Assembly (NCBI GenBank): GCA_033782935.1
Contig: JAWQEG010000167.1
Span: forward strand, 459,001 to 523,000
Length of the DNA: 64,000 bases
Source of the DNA: Petrolisthes cinctipes
Lineage: Eukaryota > Arthropoda > Malacostraca > Decapoda > Porcellanidae
Reading direction: 5' to 3'
The notes beneath the pieces are model-generated. The model was given only the letters and a program-made list of their open reading frames with translations, did no database searches and was not told the origin of the DNA. Shown here in pieces: positions 1 through 11,218 of this stretch. Numbering within the stretch: position 1 is the stretch's first letter; each line of letters starts with the position of its first letter. The translations under genes were made by a program, and so were the position numbers.

Positions 1-960
1 GTGTAATGTCAGTTAGCATTGCAAGATTAATGAATGTTTCGAGTCTTTTAACTTGTGCTTAGGGATTCGAATTCCTGAGTGGTCAACATTGGCAACGCTA
101 GGGGAGAAACGCGGGAGTGGAGCCAACTGTACATACGGCTCGTCTGTGGCCTTTCCCTGGCATTGTGTTGCAGATACACCCCCGACCTCTCAGCGACCGT
201 ACAAACAATGCGGAAACATCGCTGGTGAACCGTCGTTGTATCTTCTGATATACCGGCAACAAGCAAATTCATACACATATATAAGTCGGACGGGAATATG
301 TAGCGAGTAAGTTGTAGATGTTGTAGATTCGTTTAGCTGGTAGGTCTGGAAACATCCCCTGGGATTGGATAATCATAAGTAAAATGCTATAGTTTGGGCT
401 TATTACTTTAAAATTTTCTGTGGAGTGTTCGTTCAGAGAAAACACATGGACACTTGTATTTCTTAATATAGTATGTTTTGTGTTTTTGTGTATCGATTGA
501 ATATTTCAACAACCTTGTGAGAGTGGGCGGTTTCCTAATCATCCACATGCAATTATTCCCAGAAACATTATATTGTTGGGGAAGTTATTATCTAGTAGCA
601 TGCCAGTGTGTATATGGATAATTTTAAAGTTTTCGAATGTAGATTTGATTTTTATATAAGCCGGTGCACCCGTGCCATTCTGCAGATAACACCCGGCGAC
701 AACGGGTACGGCGTCGTGTGTCGCTAGCGTAAAAACTCGTTAAAATGACTGTTACAACCTAGTTGTGCCAACGCCACCAGTAAATCAGGGGGCTTCCATT
801 GAACATTCGTGATACACCGCAGATCCACTGCCTTACCACCCGCGGAAGGTTGTAGCAACAGATAAAAATCTGAAATTCGGCTCCCAAATCCCCGATTTTC
901 TTACAGTTTGCTTATTCGTGACGGCTTTGAGAGCATATTCGCGTATATGTAAACTAGGCT
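1..960. other. No recognisable gene
   Basis: Mixed-complexity sequence. Short open frames exist on both strands but none resembles a known family, shows splice sites around a conserved block, or has repeats. A small GC-richer patch near 660-740 is not interpretable. I see nothing I can name here. Confidence 0.5.
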
Positions 961-1480
961 TTAAAGTTTCATAATCAAATTGTATAATTTTGATAATAAT
1001 TCTAATAAGAATATTAATTCTAATAACAATAATAATTTTAATAACAAGAGTAATTCTAAAAACAGTAAAAATTCTAAAATATACTAATAATACTAATAAC
1101 AATTATAATACTAAAAACTAAAATAATTCTAATAACAATAATCATTTTAATAACAATAATAATTTTAATAACAATAATTCCAATAACAATAATAATTCCA
1201 TTATCAATAATAATTCCAATAACAATAATTCTAATACCAATAATAATTCTAACAATAATAATTCTAATAACAATAATAATTCTAACAACAATAATATTCT
1301 ATAACAATTATAATATCTTCAATAGTAATAGTAATTCAATAATAATCATTTTAATAATAATATTACTATTTTAATAATAATAATTCTAATAACAAAAATA
1401 ATTTTAATAACAAAAATAATTATAATATAAAATTATCTCTAATAATAAAAATAAATAATAATAATAATAATAATTCTATA
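961..1480. repeat. AAT/AAC-rich low-complexity tract
   Basis: About 500 bp made of imperfect repeats of the type AATAATTCTAATAACAATA, degenerating into (AAT)n at 1455-1470. It is a decayed trinucleotide/minisatellite tract with no coding potential. Confidence 0.85.
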
Positions 1481-1499
1481 AAACGAGTTTTATTATTTA

Positions 1500-1985
1500 T
1501 TTATTTTTATTTTTTATTTTACTATATCATCTTTATCTTATCTTTTCTCCATCTCTCTATCTTTATCTTTTCTCCATCTCTCTATCTTAATCTTTTCTCT
1601 ATCTCTCTATCTTAATATTTTCTCTATCTCTCTATCTTTATCTTTTCTCCATCTCTCCATCTTAATCTTCTCTCTATCTCTCTATCTTAATCTTTTCTCC
1701 ATTTCCTTATCTTTATCTTTTCTCCATCTCTCCATCTTAATCTTCTCTCTATCTCTCTATCTTAATCTTTTCTCCATTTCCCTATCTTTATCTTTCCTCC
1801 ATCTCTCCACCTTTATATTCCCTCCATCTCTCTACCTTCCCTCCATATTTGAAGACAATTTTTCTCTCCATCTTCTCCCCTTTTGTCTCCACCTTTTCTC
1901 CTCCATCCCATCTCTCTACTCTCCACAGTCTTCTCTCCACCTTCTCCCCTCTTCTCTCCACCATTTCTCTTCTCTCCCTCTTCTC
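1500..1985. repeat. Pyrimidine minisatellite (CTCCATCTCTCTATCTT type)
   Basis: Repeats of about 22-24 bp containing TTTTCTCCATCTCTCTATCTT, with variants CTATCTTAAT and CCATTTCC. The tract becomes more degenerate towards 1990. The purine strand gives a spurious Glu/Arg/Gly-rich open frame that I do not regard as a gene. Confidence 0.8.
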
Positions 1986-2044
1986 TCCCTCCCACTATTG
2001 GCATTCTTCTGGTGGCGGCAAGGTGTATCACTGTCAAAGAAAAA

Positions 2045-2180
2045 GGAGTTTAATTACTTATAAGTGAACCTCATTACACTCATTACTTATAAGCGAACTT
2101 TATTACACTAATTACTTATAACTGAGCCTCATTACTTATAAGTGAACCTCATTACTTATCAGTAAACCTCATTACACTCA
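2045..2180. repeat. ACTTATAAGTGAACCTCATT minisatellite, left block
   Basis: Tandem copies of a roughly 20-33 bp unit built from ATTACTTATAAGTGAACCTC with an optional ATTACACTC segment. The same array resumes at 3354 after the Helitron, again at 3679 after a second insertion, and ends near 3822. The array therefore predates both insertions. Confidence 0.85.
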
Positions 2181-3353
2181 TCTATACTATAAATGGCAAA
2201 CTGTCTCTGTTTGTCCTCTTATAACTCGAAAACGGTTACATCTACATTCAAAACCCATATATATTCTGAATCACCATTACCAGGTGCAGATTTTGGTATA
2301 AGCTATTAAGATGTAACTCGAAGTAAAAATTTCGTCATCTACTATAAATCCGCTGAAAAAAACCGTTTCACTCCCAAAACTATATATTCTGAATCAGCAC
2401 CACCGGCAAAAGTTTTTATGACGTAACATGACGTAACCTGACGTAAAAATTACATTAAAATGTCAAATATTCTATTTATCAGTTAAAACCATAAAGAAGA
2501 GCTCGAAATTTTCCGCTCGAGCTGCTAAAATCGAGCGCGAAATGTACCGCTCGAACAGAAGCTCCAACGGATTTTTTTCTCTTCGAGCCGCTAAAAACGC
2601 GCGCCAAATGTACAGCCATGGCTAATAGTGCTCGACCAGGCTCCAAGGAGTGTTGGAGAGCAACTAGACAGAGTTCAAACAAGTGAATTTTCCAAACCAT
2701 TCTCAACGTTGAGAGATGTTTAGAAGACTCACTTTTTCGAACTCTCTTCAGTTGCTCTCCAACACTCCTTGGAGCCTGGTCCACCACTATCAGCTATGGC
2801 TGTATTGCTCGAACGGTAATTTTCTGTTAGAGCTGAAGAAGGCAAAAAGGCTATTTGGAAATTCAGTCAGTCTCGGGCCTTCAAGCTGAAAAGACGTATG
2901 TACAGTTGCCCAAGAAAAGACTACAACCAAATTTGCTGGTGTGTGGCAATATCTGGCAGCTGCTCCAAAGTAAACACTTGTATTTTATCAGTGGATCACT
3001 CAGAACCTATAACCGTTGTAAGGATGAATGTAATTAGCTGAAGCCAATAACATCCATCCATACAATTAAAGGTAGTAGGTTCTGAGAGATTCATTGATAG
3101 AATACGAGTGTTTACTTTGGAGCAGCTGCCAGATATTGCCACACACCAGCAAATTTGGTTGCAGTCTTTTCTTGGGCAACTGTACTATATCGTCTTTATA
3201 TACGTATGGCAACTGGCAAGCGGCCTGAGATCGCGGAATATTTTTATCTAACGCAACAAGACTGAAATGCTTTCACATATTGTAAATTTAATATTGACTA
3301 TTTCTAAACTCCAGAGTGCATCTTTCCCGTGCAACGCCGGGTACCTCCGCTAG
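2181..3353. mobile_element. Non-autonomous Helitron
   Basis: The left terminus is TCTATACTATAAATGG, directly after an A at 2180. The right terminus is CCCGTGCAACGCCGGGTACC followed by CCGCTAG, ending with CTAG at 3350-3353 and followed by T. This is the Helitron hallmark: 5' TC, 3' CTRR, a short 3' hairpin (CCCG at 3326-3329 with CGGG at 3338-3341), and insertion between A and T with no target duplication. The interior has no Rep/helicase coding sequence. It contains two large stem-loops: arms near 2612-2676 and 2738-2803, and arms near 2892-3006 and 3072-3190. The element sits inside the ACTTATAAG minisatellite. Termini are seen directly; the class follows from known Helitron structure. Confidence 0.85.
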
Positions 3354-3825
3354 TTACTTATATGTGAGCCTCATTACTTATAAGTGGCCTCATTACACTC
3401 ATTACTTATCACTGAGCCTCATTACTTATAAGTGAACCTCATTACTTATAAGTAAACCTCATTACACTCATTGCTTATAAGTGAACATCATTACTTATAA
3501 GCACCCCATTCTATTAAACACATTATTGAAGACTGCAACGCACACAACCACACTCGCCAACAACACAACATACACTCTCTGAGGGCAATGTGGTAAAGCC
3601 CGGTTCAGGCCATGGCCTTCCTCAGGAGCTCGGGGCTGCTCGGCCAGACAGCTTGAGGAACTTCAACAACAACAACAACTTATAAGTGAACCTCATTACT
3701 TATAAGTGAACCTCATTACTTTTAAGTGAACCTCATTACACTCATTACTTATAAGTGAGCCTCATTACACTCATTACTTATAAATGAGCCTCATTACTTA
3801 TAAGTGAACCTCATTACATTTATCA
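3354..3825. repeat. ACTTATAAGTGAACCTCATT minisatellite, right blocks, with an insertion
   Basis: Continuation of the array at 2045-2180. It is interrupted at about 3502-3678 by a non-repeat insert that ends in (AAC)n (about 3669-3678). ACTTATAAG occurs on both sides of the insert, but since the array itself carries that word it cannot prove a target-site duplication. Confidence 0.8.
3502..3678 (+). mobile_element. Small insert with (AAC)n tail, possible 3' end of a retroelement
   Basis: About 177 bp of unique sequence with a simple (AAC)n tail, inserted cleanly into the minisatellite. A short 3' fragment with a microsatellite tail is typical of a truncated LINE or SINE. The family is not recognised. 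Confidence 0.4.
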
Positions 3826-3838
3826 TATCATTCACATT

Positions 3839-3991
3839 TAAGGTGGAATTCTCTTGTTTATAAATTGGAAGGTTTCTGATTCCTCCAAACTTGGCCACAA
3901 AACAGACAACCACGATGGCACTAATAGGACATTGGTTTTATCGTAGGGTTTGGAGAAATCAGTTGTCCTTCCAATTTATAATTTACCTTAA
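3839..3991. mobile_element. Foldback MITE-like element
   Basis: The left part contains TATAAATTGGAAGG followed by CTGATTCCTCCAAAC. The right part contains the inverse, GTTTGGAGAAATCAG followed by CCTTCCAATTTATA. The two halves pair along about 45 bp around a roughly 50-bp centre. A related inverted pair (TTTGGAG...CTGATTCCTC / GAGGAATCAG...CTCCAAA) occurs at 27075-27200. No coding sequence; the superfamily cannot be assigned. Confidence 0.55.
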
Positions 3992-4081
3992 AAACATTAT
4001 ATTCAAATTTACAAGATTTCCGGCCTTAAAATACATTTTTTAATAAACAGTGTATAATTATGACTGAGTGAAGCAATGGCG

Positions 4082-4154
4082 GGTGTGTGTGTATGTATGT
4101 GTGTGTATGTGTGTGTGTGAGGTGTGTGTGTATGTGTGTGTGTGAGTGTATGTA

Positions 4155-4200
<46 letters not shown>

Positions 4201-4220
4201 GTGTGTGTTTGTGTGTGTCA
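4082..4220. repeat. (TG)n microsatellite
   Basis: Imperfect TG/CA dinucleotide tract with a few TATG and GAGAG interruptions. The Thr/His-rich open frame on the opposite strand is an artefact of the repeat. Confidence 0.95.
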
Positions 4221-4271
4221 AAGAGAGAAGAATATTTGTATAGATATAATAAATCATAATAAATAACTTAC

Positions 4272-4321
4272 CTTTGAAATAGAGAACTCCGGTTGGTAAT
4301 AAACGTAGACTATGATCGTCC
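4272..4321 (-). pseudogene. Partial duplicate of the A2M receptor-binding exon end
   Basis: On the minus strand this 50-bp block repeats the last 50 bp of exon 4382-4776, including the following donor GTAAGTTATT, with a few substitutions. It is preceded by CTCTCTCTCTC and an AG (4323-4322), so by signals alone it looks like a small exon. Its length is not a multiple of three and it copies only part of the last beta-strand region. I regard it as a local tandem duplication, not a functional alternative exon. Confidence 0.7.
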
Positions 4322-4381
4322 CTAGCACTTCAATGTGTGAGAGAGAGAGAGAATAACATTTCTATTTATATAATAACTTAC

Positions 4382-4776
4382 CTTTGAAATAGATAACTCT
4401 GGTTGGTAATAATCGTAGACTATGATCGTCCCTGGTTTCACATCTTCCACATCCACTTCTCGGATCACACGGAAATTGACACACAAATCTTCAACCACCA
4501 ACTCGTCGATGTAGAAGTTGATTTTTCTTCCGTCGACTTCGTAGCGTTTGATATGAACGTCATTGAGCATTTGCTTGAGGTCCTGCTTCTCGGGGATATA
4601 TCCTGATATTATGTCGACCTCGATGACCGCCATGTTGGATTTGTGGTCGGATAAGTGGTAGGCTGTGCAAGCGGTGATGCGTTTGGTGGTGCAATATTTA
4701 TCAGGTTCGGTAGTGGTGTTTACGGTAAGGGTGAAGGCGTCACTAGGGTCCGGTTGTGGTATGTTGTAACGCAGTA
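4382..4776 (-). CDS. Alpha-2-macroglobulin/TEP exon: receptor-binding domain
   Basis: The minus-strand frame reads through LRYNIPQPDPSDAF, NMAVIEVDIISGYIP, KRYEVDGRKINFYIDEL and VKPGTIIVYDYYQPE. These are the end of the CUB/thioester-linked region and the A2M receptor-binding domain (family knowledge: NMA-V-V--SG-IP and VYDYY motifs). In vertebrate A2M this domain is exposed after protease trapping and binds the LRP1 receptor; in invertebrate TEPs it closes the molecule. The donor GTAAGTTATT at 4381 follows codon AAG in phase 0. The acceptor is AG at 4778-4777, but the conserved frame then needs one more base to match the phase-0 end of the previous exon. The next, final exon was not found. 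The intron upstream (7.4 kb) contains the gypsy element. Confidence 0.88.
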
Positions 4777-4794
4777 CTGCTTGTGGGTTATAAT

Positions 4795-4963
4795 ATATTG
4801 TACTTGGTTATAACACACACACACACACACAATAACACATATACACAGTCATACATATGGAGAAACACACAGTCAAGAAAGGTGCTGTGGTTTAAATAAA
4901 TATATAAACACACATACACATATACTCAGACACACACACAGTCAGGTAAAGTGTTGTGGTTTT
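4795..4963. repeat. CA-rich intron sequence upstream of the receptor-binding exon
   Basis: Short (AC)n runs at about 4812-4830 and near 4931-4940, with ACACATA-type degenerate repeats. No gene. The last five bases (4959-4963, GTTTT) are the left target-site duplication of the gypsy element. Confidence 0.7.
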
Positions 4964-5363
4964 TGTATGGTGACTATCTGGTGGCTCACCTAACCATGTA
5001 GCGTAGGTTCCAGGTGGAAAGAAGCACCTGTAAAGTCCAGTGGGTTTATTAAGCACAAGATAAAGAGGAGAGGGGCAATGTGTACGTGTTGCCCTGCCGA
5101 GCTCGTGAGCTAATCTGAAGCATTGTGGGTAATGCGTTTTTGCCATGTGTGTATCTAGGCAGTGTTGCTTTATTAAGAAATACACATGTATAATACAGTT
5201 ATATCAACATATGTATGTACATGCATGATGAATACATATTATATGTCTGCAAGTATGAGAGGGTAGATTAAAGTGCATATGCAATATGGGTAATATTCCA
5301 TTCTTAGCACCACTGTATGAACGTGCTAGCGGTGCGGGAGTTTGAATGTTTCTCGTATCTACA
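4964..5363 (-). repeat. Gypsy 3' LTR
   Basis: 400 bp, plus-strand ends TGTATGG and GTATCTACA. It differs from the other LTR at scattered positions (for example near its left end TGACTATCTGG versus TGGCGATCTGG), so the insertion is not brand new. Confidence 0.92.
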
Positions 5364-5378
5364 CCTCCCTCCCCCTTC
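5364..5378 (-). other. Gypsy polypurine tract
   Basis: Directly inside the 3' LTR. The minus strand reads AAGGGGGAGGGAGG and then TGTAGATACGAG, the LTR start. The position and purine run match the plus-strand primer of LTR elements. Confidence 0.8.
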
Positions 5379-8300
5379 AAGCTCGTAACACGTTATCGAG
5401 CTGACTCTTTTTTCTTGAGCAGTTTGGACCTGCATTGGGCCATGGGGGGCAGTTAAGGGTTCTGTTTCTGGGTCCGTGCAAAACACAGGGGTCTCAGGGA
5501 TATAGGGGAGAGGGTCAACACCAGGGGGATTCACTGGGCGGAGGAAGTGACGGTTCCTCCAATACACTCGACCACTGGGTAGACGAACCTCATAGTCCCT
5601 GGACTTGCCATGGCTCACAACGACCCCAACCTTGTCCCAGCAGTGAGAAGTCGGGTCTTGAATTCGCACTGTGTTACCGACTCTCAACCTGGGAAGGGGG
5701 TGTGCATGACGGTCATATTGCATTTGTACTAGCCCTCCACGGGCTGCTGCATGGCGATCACAGCCCTCGGTCTTGGCTTGCCACTCTGCTGCGAAGGACT
5801 GGGGGTGAGCAGGGACTGTAGTGTGTGACCATACAGGATTTGTGCTGGGGAGCGACCAGTAAAGTTCGGGGTGTTACGAAACTCCAGCAGTCCTCGATCA
5901 AAATCCTCACAGTTGATGTTACCTGTAGGAGCCTTCTTCATGATGAGGTACTTGATGGACTTGACGGCAGCCTTGGCATGACCATTGGACTGTAGGTAAT
6001 GTGGGGAGGAGACCAGGTGATTGACTCCCCATCATTCCATGAAGTCCCGGAACTCACTGCTGGTAAACTGTGGGCCCCCATCCATACGGAGTCTGAGGGG
6101 CACACCAACTTCCCTGAAGTAGCAACAGAAGATCCTGATGGTGTTGTGGGCAGTGGTATCACCTTTGCAGGGGACGACAACGGGCCAACCCCCTTCGCTA
6201 CAGCGAAGAAGTCTGCTGATATGGACTCAAAGGGCCTCGTTGGATTGTCGTCGTTGACCAGGGGTTCCTGCTGTTGACTTGGCTGTAGGACCTGACATGG
6301 CTCACAGGCTTGGACAGTGCTGGTGATGTCTGCGTTGATCCCAGGCCAGAAGACAGCTTGTCGTGCCCGGCGCTTGGTGGCTTCCACACCTCGGTGACTG
6401 TTGTGGAGGCGAGCCAACGTGCGGCGGCGGAGAGCTTCAGGAACCACAACTCTCACTCCATAGAGGTCATAGCGGTTGCTTGGGAAACCTGAGGTGACAC
6501 ACTCATGCAGGTGGATGTACTCAGGGTCCGCTCTGGCCGCATCTCGAAGTTCCTGAAGAGTCCTGTCCCTGTCCTGTGGGGGAGAGTTGGCATTACTAGT
6601 GACAGCATTGACAGTAACAATGGCCCTAAGGTGTGCTGTGGCAGCTGCACATACCATCTCATCCTCTGGCATCGGGTGGCTGACAGGTGCTCGTGACAGT
6701 GCATCTGGGATGCGGAGCAACTTGCCTGCACACCAGAGGGCTGTGAAGAGGTAGGGTGCGACCCTTTCCTTTAGGCATTGGAGGCGAGGGTTCTCCACTG
6801 CGTCCAATGAATAATTGTTGAGTATTGGCATGAGTGACCGATGGTCCGTCACGAGGGTGAAGTATTGTAAACCAATGAGGTAGAATTTGCACTTGGACAT
6901 AGCCCAGACCACGGCTAACATTTCCAGTTCGATGGTTGTGTAGCGAGACTCTGTGTCACTAAGGAACCTCGAACCACACTGGACTAGATGAAGGTAGTTG
7001 TTTCCATGATCTTGTAGAAGAGCGTATCCGACTCCATTGAGACGTGACGCATCGGTCTGGAGGATCATTGGGAGAGAGGGGTCAAATGGGGCTAAGACAG
7101 GTGGACTGACCAGAGCAGCCTTAACCTGGCCAAAAGCCTCATCATGGTCAGCAGTCCATGTAAATGACCTCTTCGGGCTCATCAGGGGGCGTAGAGGCTG
7201 AGCTGCAGTAGCAATGTCGGGCCCAGTCGGGGGTGAATTCCACCAGCTGGTTCACCTGACCCATGAACGAACGGAGGTCTGTGATGTTGGCTGGTGTCAG
7301 AAAATCCTTGATGGCACTGATTTTACCTGGGTCAGCTGAGATACCCTGTCCTGAGAGTGTGTACCCACAGAAGTTCACGCTAGGTACGGCGATCACAAAC
7401 TTATCCCTGTTGAGTGTGATCCCATATTCTCAGCACTTCGTGAGTACTTCGTTGGCCCATTGGAGGTGTGTGGTGAAGTCTTCATCGTAGAGTAGCACAT
7501 CATCCACGACTTTAACACAATTATGTATGCCTTGGAGGGCCATGTCACCTCGGAGGCAGAAGGTGTCGCCTGTTGCTGAGAAACCCATGGGGCCTCGGCA
7601 GTGCTGGAAACGGCCATATGGTGTGATAAAAGTCGTCGGGTGCTGGTCCTCTTCTGCCAGCTCCATTTCCCAGTATCCACTGAGAGCGTCCACTGTAGAG
7701 AAGTGCCTTGCGGCAGGATTCACACTGCGGATGGCTTCAAATGGTGTTGGTGATGGATGAGTTGGGCGAGAAACTTGGCTGTTGAGCTTGGTGAGGTCTA
7801 CTGTGAGGCAAACTTCAGCATTGTTCTTGGCTACGACCACGAGGGGGTGACACCACTCCGAAGGTTCGTCGCCAGTAGGTTTGATAATCCTTTGTTCCAC
7901 TTGTGAGTCCAACTCGTTCTTTACCTTGACCCTAAAGGCAAAGGGGATCAGGCGTGGAGTGTGGATGGCAAAGGGTACTGCATCATCTTTGAGGTGGATC
8001 CTCATTAGGGGCCCTTTCATTGACTTGAGTGGGGCCGTCTTGAGGTCTTTCTTGGAGATCAGTACATCCTTGAACTCGTCGAGAAAGTAGTTCTTGGCCT
8101 GTGAGGGTGGGGTAGTGGCTGTGAATGGCAACTCCTTACACCTGTTGACATGTTTCACCTGTGCAATAAGTTTGGGGAACTCTGTTGAGATGATGGCCAA
8201 CTCTTGACAGTGGCCATATGACAAAAGTGGCGTTTGGACATCTTCGTGGACTTGAAATATGGCAGTGCAAGAACGCTTGCCAATGGAAAATCTTGCTTGA

Positions 8301-8524
8301 AATGTTCCCTAAGCAGGAGCCATTGAAGAACCATCTGCAGTAAGGGTTGTCGTTGCAGGTGGGGGGCGTAAACTTCTGCTAGGAATCAGCAACATCTCCA
8401 GATGTCCACGGCCGATCACTGTGATGTCTGCACCTGTGTCCGGTAGCATGTCAAGGTTTGTGGTGATGCCCCTGTAGGTGATACTCACAGTTGTTAATGT
8501 GGGGGTTTTCTTGGATGACCCCAT
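5379..8524 (-). pseudogene. pol: Gypsy pol: protease, reverse transcriptase, RNase H, integrase
   Basis: Read 5' to 3' on the minus strand. Protease: block near 8490-8400 with LPDTGADITVIG (D-T/S-G active site). RT: about 8224-7400 with YGRFQHCRGPMGFS and VVDDVLLY as the metal-binding (Y-x-D-D class) motif. RNase H: about 7180-6880 with LQTDASRLNGVGYAL and ATTIELEMLAVVWA-like residues. Integrase: about 6500-5730 with RGVEATKRRARQAVFWPGI (zinc-binding region) and FRNTPNFTGRSPAQILYG near its end. A basic C-terminal segment lies at 5723-5530 (RVGNTVRIQDP). The frame changes several times (near 7400, 6200 and 5940), so the polyprotein is not expressible as one chain. Confidence 0.9.
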
Positions 8525-8527
8525 GCA

Positions 8528-9960
8528 TCAGCAATTCATGTTCTGTGATGATTTGCTATGTAAGGGGGAGTCTCTGTCCTCCTTTGAATTGACCTGGGGT
8601 GCCGGCCTCTTCGAGGATCTGCAGCACCTTTCAGAGTGTCCCATACACTTGCAGGTGTGGCACTGGGCGTTGGTTGCCGGGCACGCAGAAGATCTTTGCC
8701 AGTGACCACAACGTCCACAGTTGCTGCAGGTCTTGTCAGCGGCTGGACACTTACCCTTGTCATGCTCACGACCACAGTTTCTGCAGGCTGCTACTGGTGT
8801 TAAGGACTGTTGTAGTACTGAAGACTGATGTTTCTGTTTGTTCTTCTTGTAGGCTGATACGGCGTTTACTTGGGACGGTAGGGCATGTATCGCTGATGTG
8901 GTGCTCCTAGTGGCCTCATACACACGGCAAGTGTTGACAATGTCTTGCAGGGATGGGGTGGTGTCAAGGGTGAGCAGCTTCTGCACGAGCTCCTCATCAC
9001 GGACACCCATCAGGATAACCATCTTGAGATGAGTCTCCTCGCTGGTTACAGACTTCCCTGGACATACATCAATCTCTTCAGCAATGTGTCGAATTCACAC
9101 GTAGAAGTCACTAAATGATTCCCCCTGTTTCTGCTTAGTTCATTAGGTCCCTACGTCGGAGAGCTTCATTGTGGTAGTTCTTGATGTGTTCCTGCAGCTC
9201 GTTTAGGACCTCATCTACCGTCTTGTCAGTGTTGGGTGTGATGCTAAGAGTGTGCTCTAGAATTCGCTGAGTTTCTAGGGTCAGACACATTCGCATCTGT
9301 ATCAGTTGCTTCTCCCTTGGCAGCTTAGGTAAGTCCACCATTATAGCATAGTCTTCCAACCGGCGACACCATTCTCTGAACACCTGGAATGTAGCATCAG
9401 CATGAAGGGGCGGTGGGTTCTGTGTGATGGCCTTCTGTGGTAGAGGTGGGAGAGGTGCCAACGAGGAGGTAGAGGCAGGTGTTCCTTGTGAAGCCAGTGT
9501 GGGTGGGGCTCCTGGGGAAGACGTGTGTGTAGGTGCGAGTTGAGACAGAGCCTGAAGGAGGGCTGTAAACTTAGCCTCTTCTAGCTCCCTCCTATGTTCC
9601 TCCTGCTGTCTTCTGAACTCCTCTTGTTGCTGCCTTCTGTGCTCCTCTTGTTGCCTTCTGTGCTCCTCTTGTTGCTTTCGGTGGTCCTCTTGTTGCTTTC
9701 TGTAATCTTCTTGTTGCCTTCTGTAGTATTCGTCCTGTTGTCTGTAGCACTCCATGTACTGAAAAAGTTGAAGGAGGTCTGTGCTTGTAGCAGGCTGTTG
9801 TTATGGAGGATGGGGTGACAGAACTGGCATCTGCTGTTCCTGTTGACATGCTGGTAGTTGGTGAGGAAGGCTAAAATCGCTGAATCGGCGCTCTCCGTAG
9901 GTTGGAGTAGTGTCTCCAACAACTTCTCCCTCTCTTTCTCCAACATCTCCACCAGTCACT
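8528..9960 (-). pseudogene. gag: Gypsy gag with Gln-rich coiled coil and zinc knuckles
   Basis: The N-terminal part has tandem Gln/Arg/Glu repeats of the type EEHRRQQ (about 9755-9560), likely a coiled coil. These are repeated at the DNA level, so neighbouring frames are also open. A helical capsid-like region follows (FQVFREWCRRLEDYAIMVDL, about 9400-9150), then after a frame break VRDEELVQKLLTLDT. The C-terminus has CCHC-like knuckles: CRNCGREHDKGKCP, CSNCGRCGHW and CHTCKCMGHSERC (about 8790-8610), expected to bind RNA. Stops or frameshifts occur near 9130-9020 and in the N-terminal part, so it is a pseudogene. Confidence 0.85.
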
Positions 9961-10491
9961 TCCTCATCTCCAGCATGGGGAAGTGGGGAGTCTGTGGATG
10001 CCTTGTAAGATATTCTGTATTCCTCCGTGGTTGCTGTCTTGGCAGGAGCACTCTAGTCCACAAAATCACAGAAATAGTAGACAGAGCAGGAACTGTCAGT
10101 AGAAGGAGTTACAGTACGTGTGTGAAGTGCAGTAGTGTGTGCTGGCTGGACTTGCAATGCTGCGCGTAAGTGGGCGGAGCTTGCGTGTGTTGTGGTGGTG
10201 TGTGAGGCCGGTGGTAGCTGGCGCGCCTGACAGGCAAGAGGGGACGCCGCTCAGTTGGCCCTAGGGTGTGGTGAGAGAAGGGTGTAGTGTTACCCATGTC
10301 TGGCCACACAGTAATGAAATGAATTATGCCGTTGTGAAAGTCGGGAACGGGCACAAAACATAACCACACACTAAATAAACTATAGCACAACACTAACACT
10401 TAACTGCACTGCACTAACACTTCACTACACTGCACTGTATATCCACCGACGAGTGTGAAGGCTTGGGGCACTGATGGCGGCTGGATATGGA

Positions 10492-11171
10492 GCCGGTGTA
10501 TTATGCAAAACGCAGGAAGATGCAGATTCCAGGACGAGAGAGAAAAAGCGATTATAGCGACACCTGTCGGTGCGCAAGTAAAACAGGAGTGTTCAATATT
10601 ATTAAATATGCATTTTTAATACATTTCAGCTAATTAATTTAATTATTTAATTTATTTAATTATTATTGATTTTCAGGAAAAAAATGGCTCTTTTATCAAA
10701 TTAATTACTATAAATGACTAATATAAATAAAAAATAAACATTTTAAAGTTAAATAGCATTATGTTTTGTAATTAAAAATAAATTTTAATTAATTAATTTA
10801 ATTATTTTTAATATTTTATTCTTTAAAAACGGCTTTTTTTACCAAATTAATTAATAAAAACGACTAATATAAATAAAATATATTGAATTTCAATGAATTT
10901 TTTATCTCTAAAAAAATGTAAATAACAATTAATTAATTATAAAAGCAAATAAACATACAAAAATAAATAAAATAATTTTAAAAAATCACAAAAAAAATCA
11001 CATTATCTTTTTTTATTTAATTCTTCATATTTCTAAAATATATGAATTATTTGTGACCCATCAGTCAATTTGAGTCCTGTTTCACTTGAGCACTGACAGG
11101 TGTCGCTATAATCGCTTTTTCTCTCTCGTCCTGGAATCTGCATGGTCCTGCGTTTTGCATAATACACCGGC
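10492..11171. mobile_element. Long-TIR MITE nested in the gypsy leader
   Basis: The left end GCCGGTGTATTATGCAAAAC and the right end inverse are terminal inverted repeats of about 85 bp. They share the internal block GATTCCAGGACGAGAGAGAA / GCGATTATAGCGACACCTGTC. The centre (about 10590-11060) is very AT-rich and non-coding. It lies between the primer-binding site and gag. I could not identify a clear target duplication. Confidence 0.8.
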
Positions 11172-11194
11172 GTCACCCTTATGTCCTGGTTTTT

Positions 11195-11218
11195 CACTGG
11201 TTACACGTCACTGCGCCA
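11195..11218 (-). other. Gypsy primer-binding site
   Basis: Immediately inside the 5' LTR the minus strand reads TGGCGCAGTGACGTGTAACC. TGG at the LTR edge is the standard complement of a tRNA CCA end. TGGCGCAGT resembles the tRNA-Ser type primer site described for 17.6/297-like elements, but I have not matched it to a tRNA. Confidence 0.6.

Noticed and set aside
4009..4257. Thr-His-rich frame
   Set aside because: Translation of a (TG/CA)n microsatellite.
4272..4321. A true mutually exclusive or micro-exon of A2M
   Set aside because: It has an acceptor-like AG and a donor, but 50 bp breaks phase and only part of the domain is copied.
9592..9849. Alternative frames parallel to gag (ATRGPPKATRG-type)
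   Set aside because: Shadows of the gag Gln/Arg repeat in neighbouring frames.
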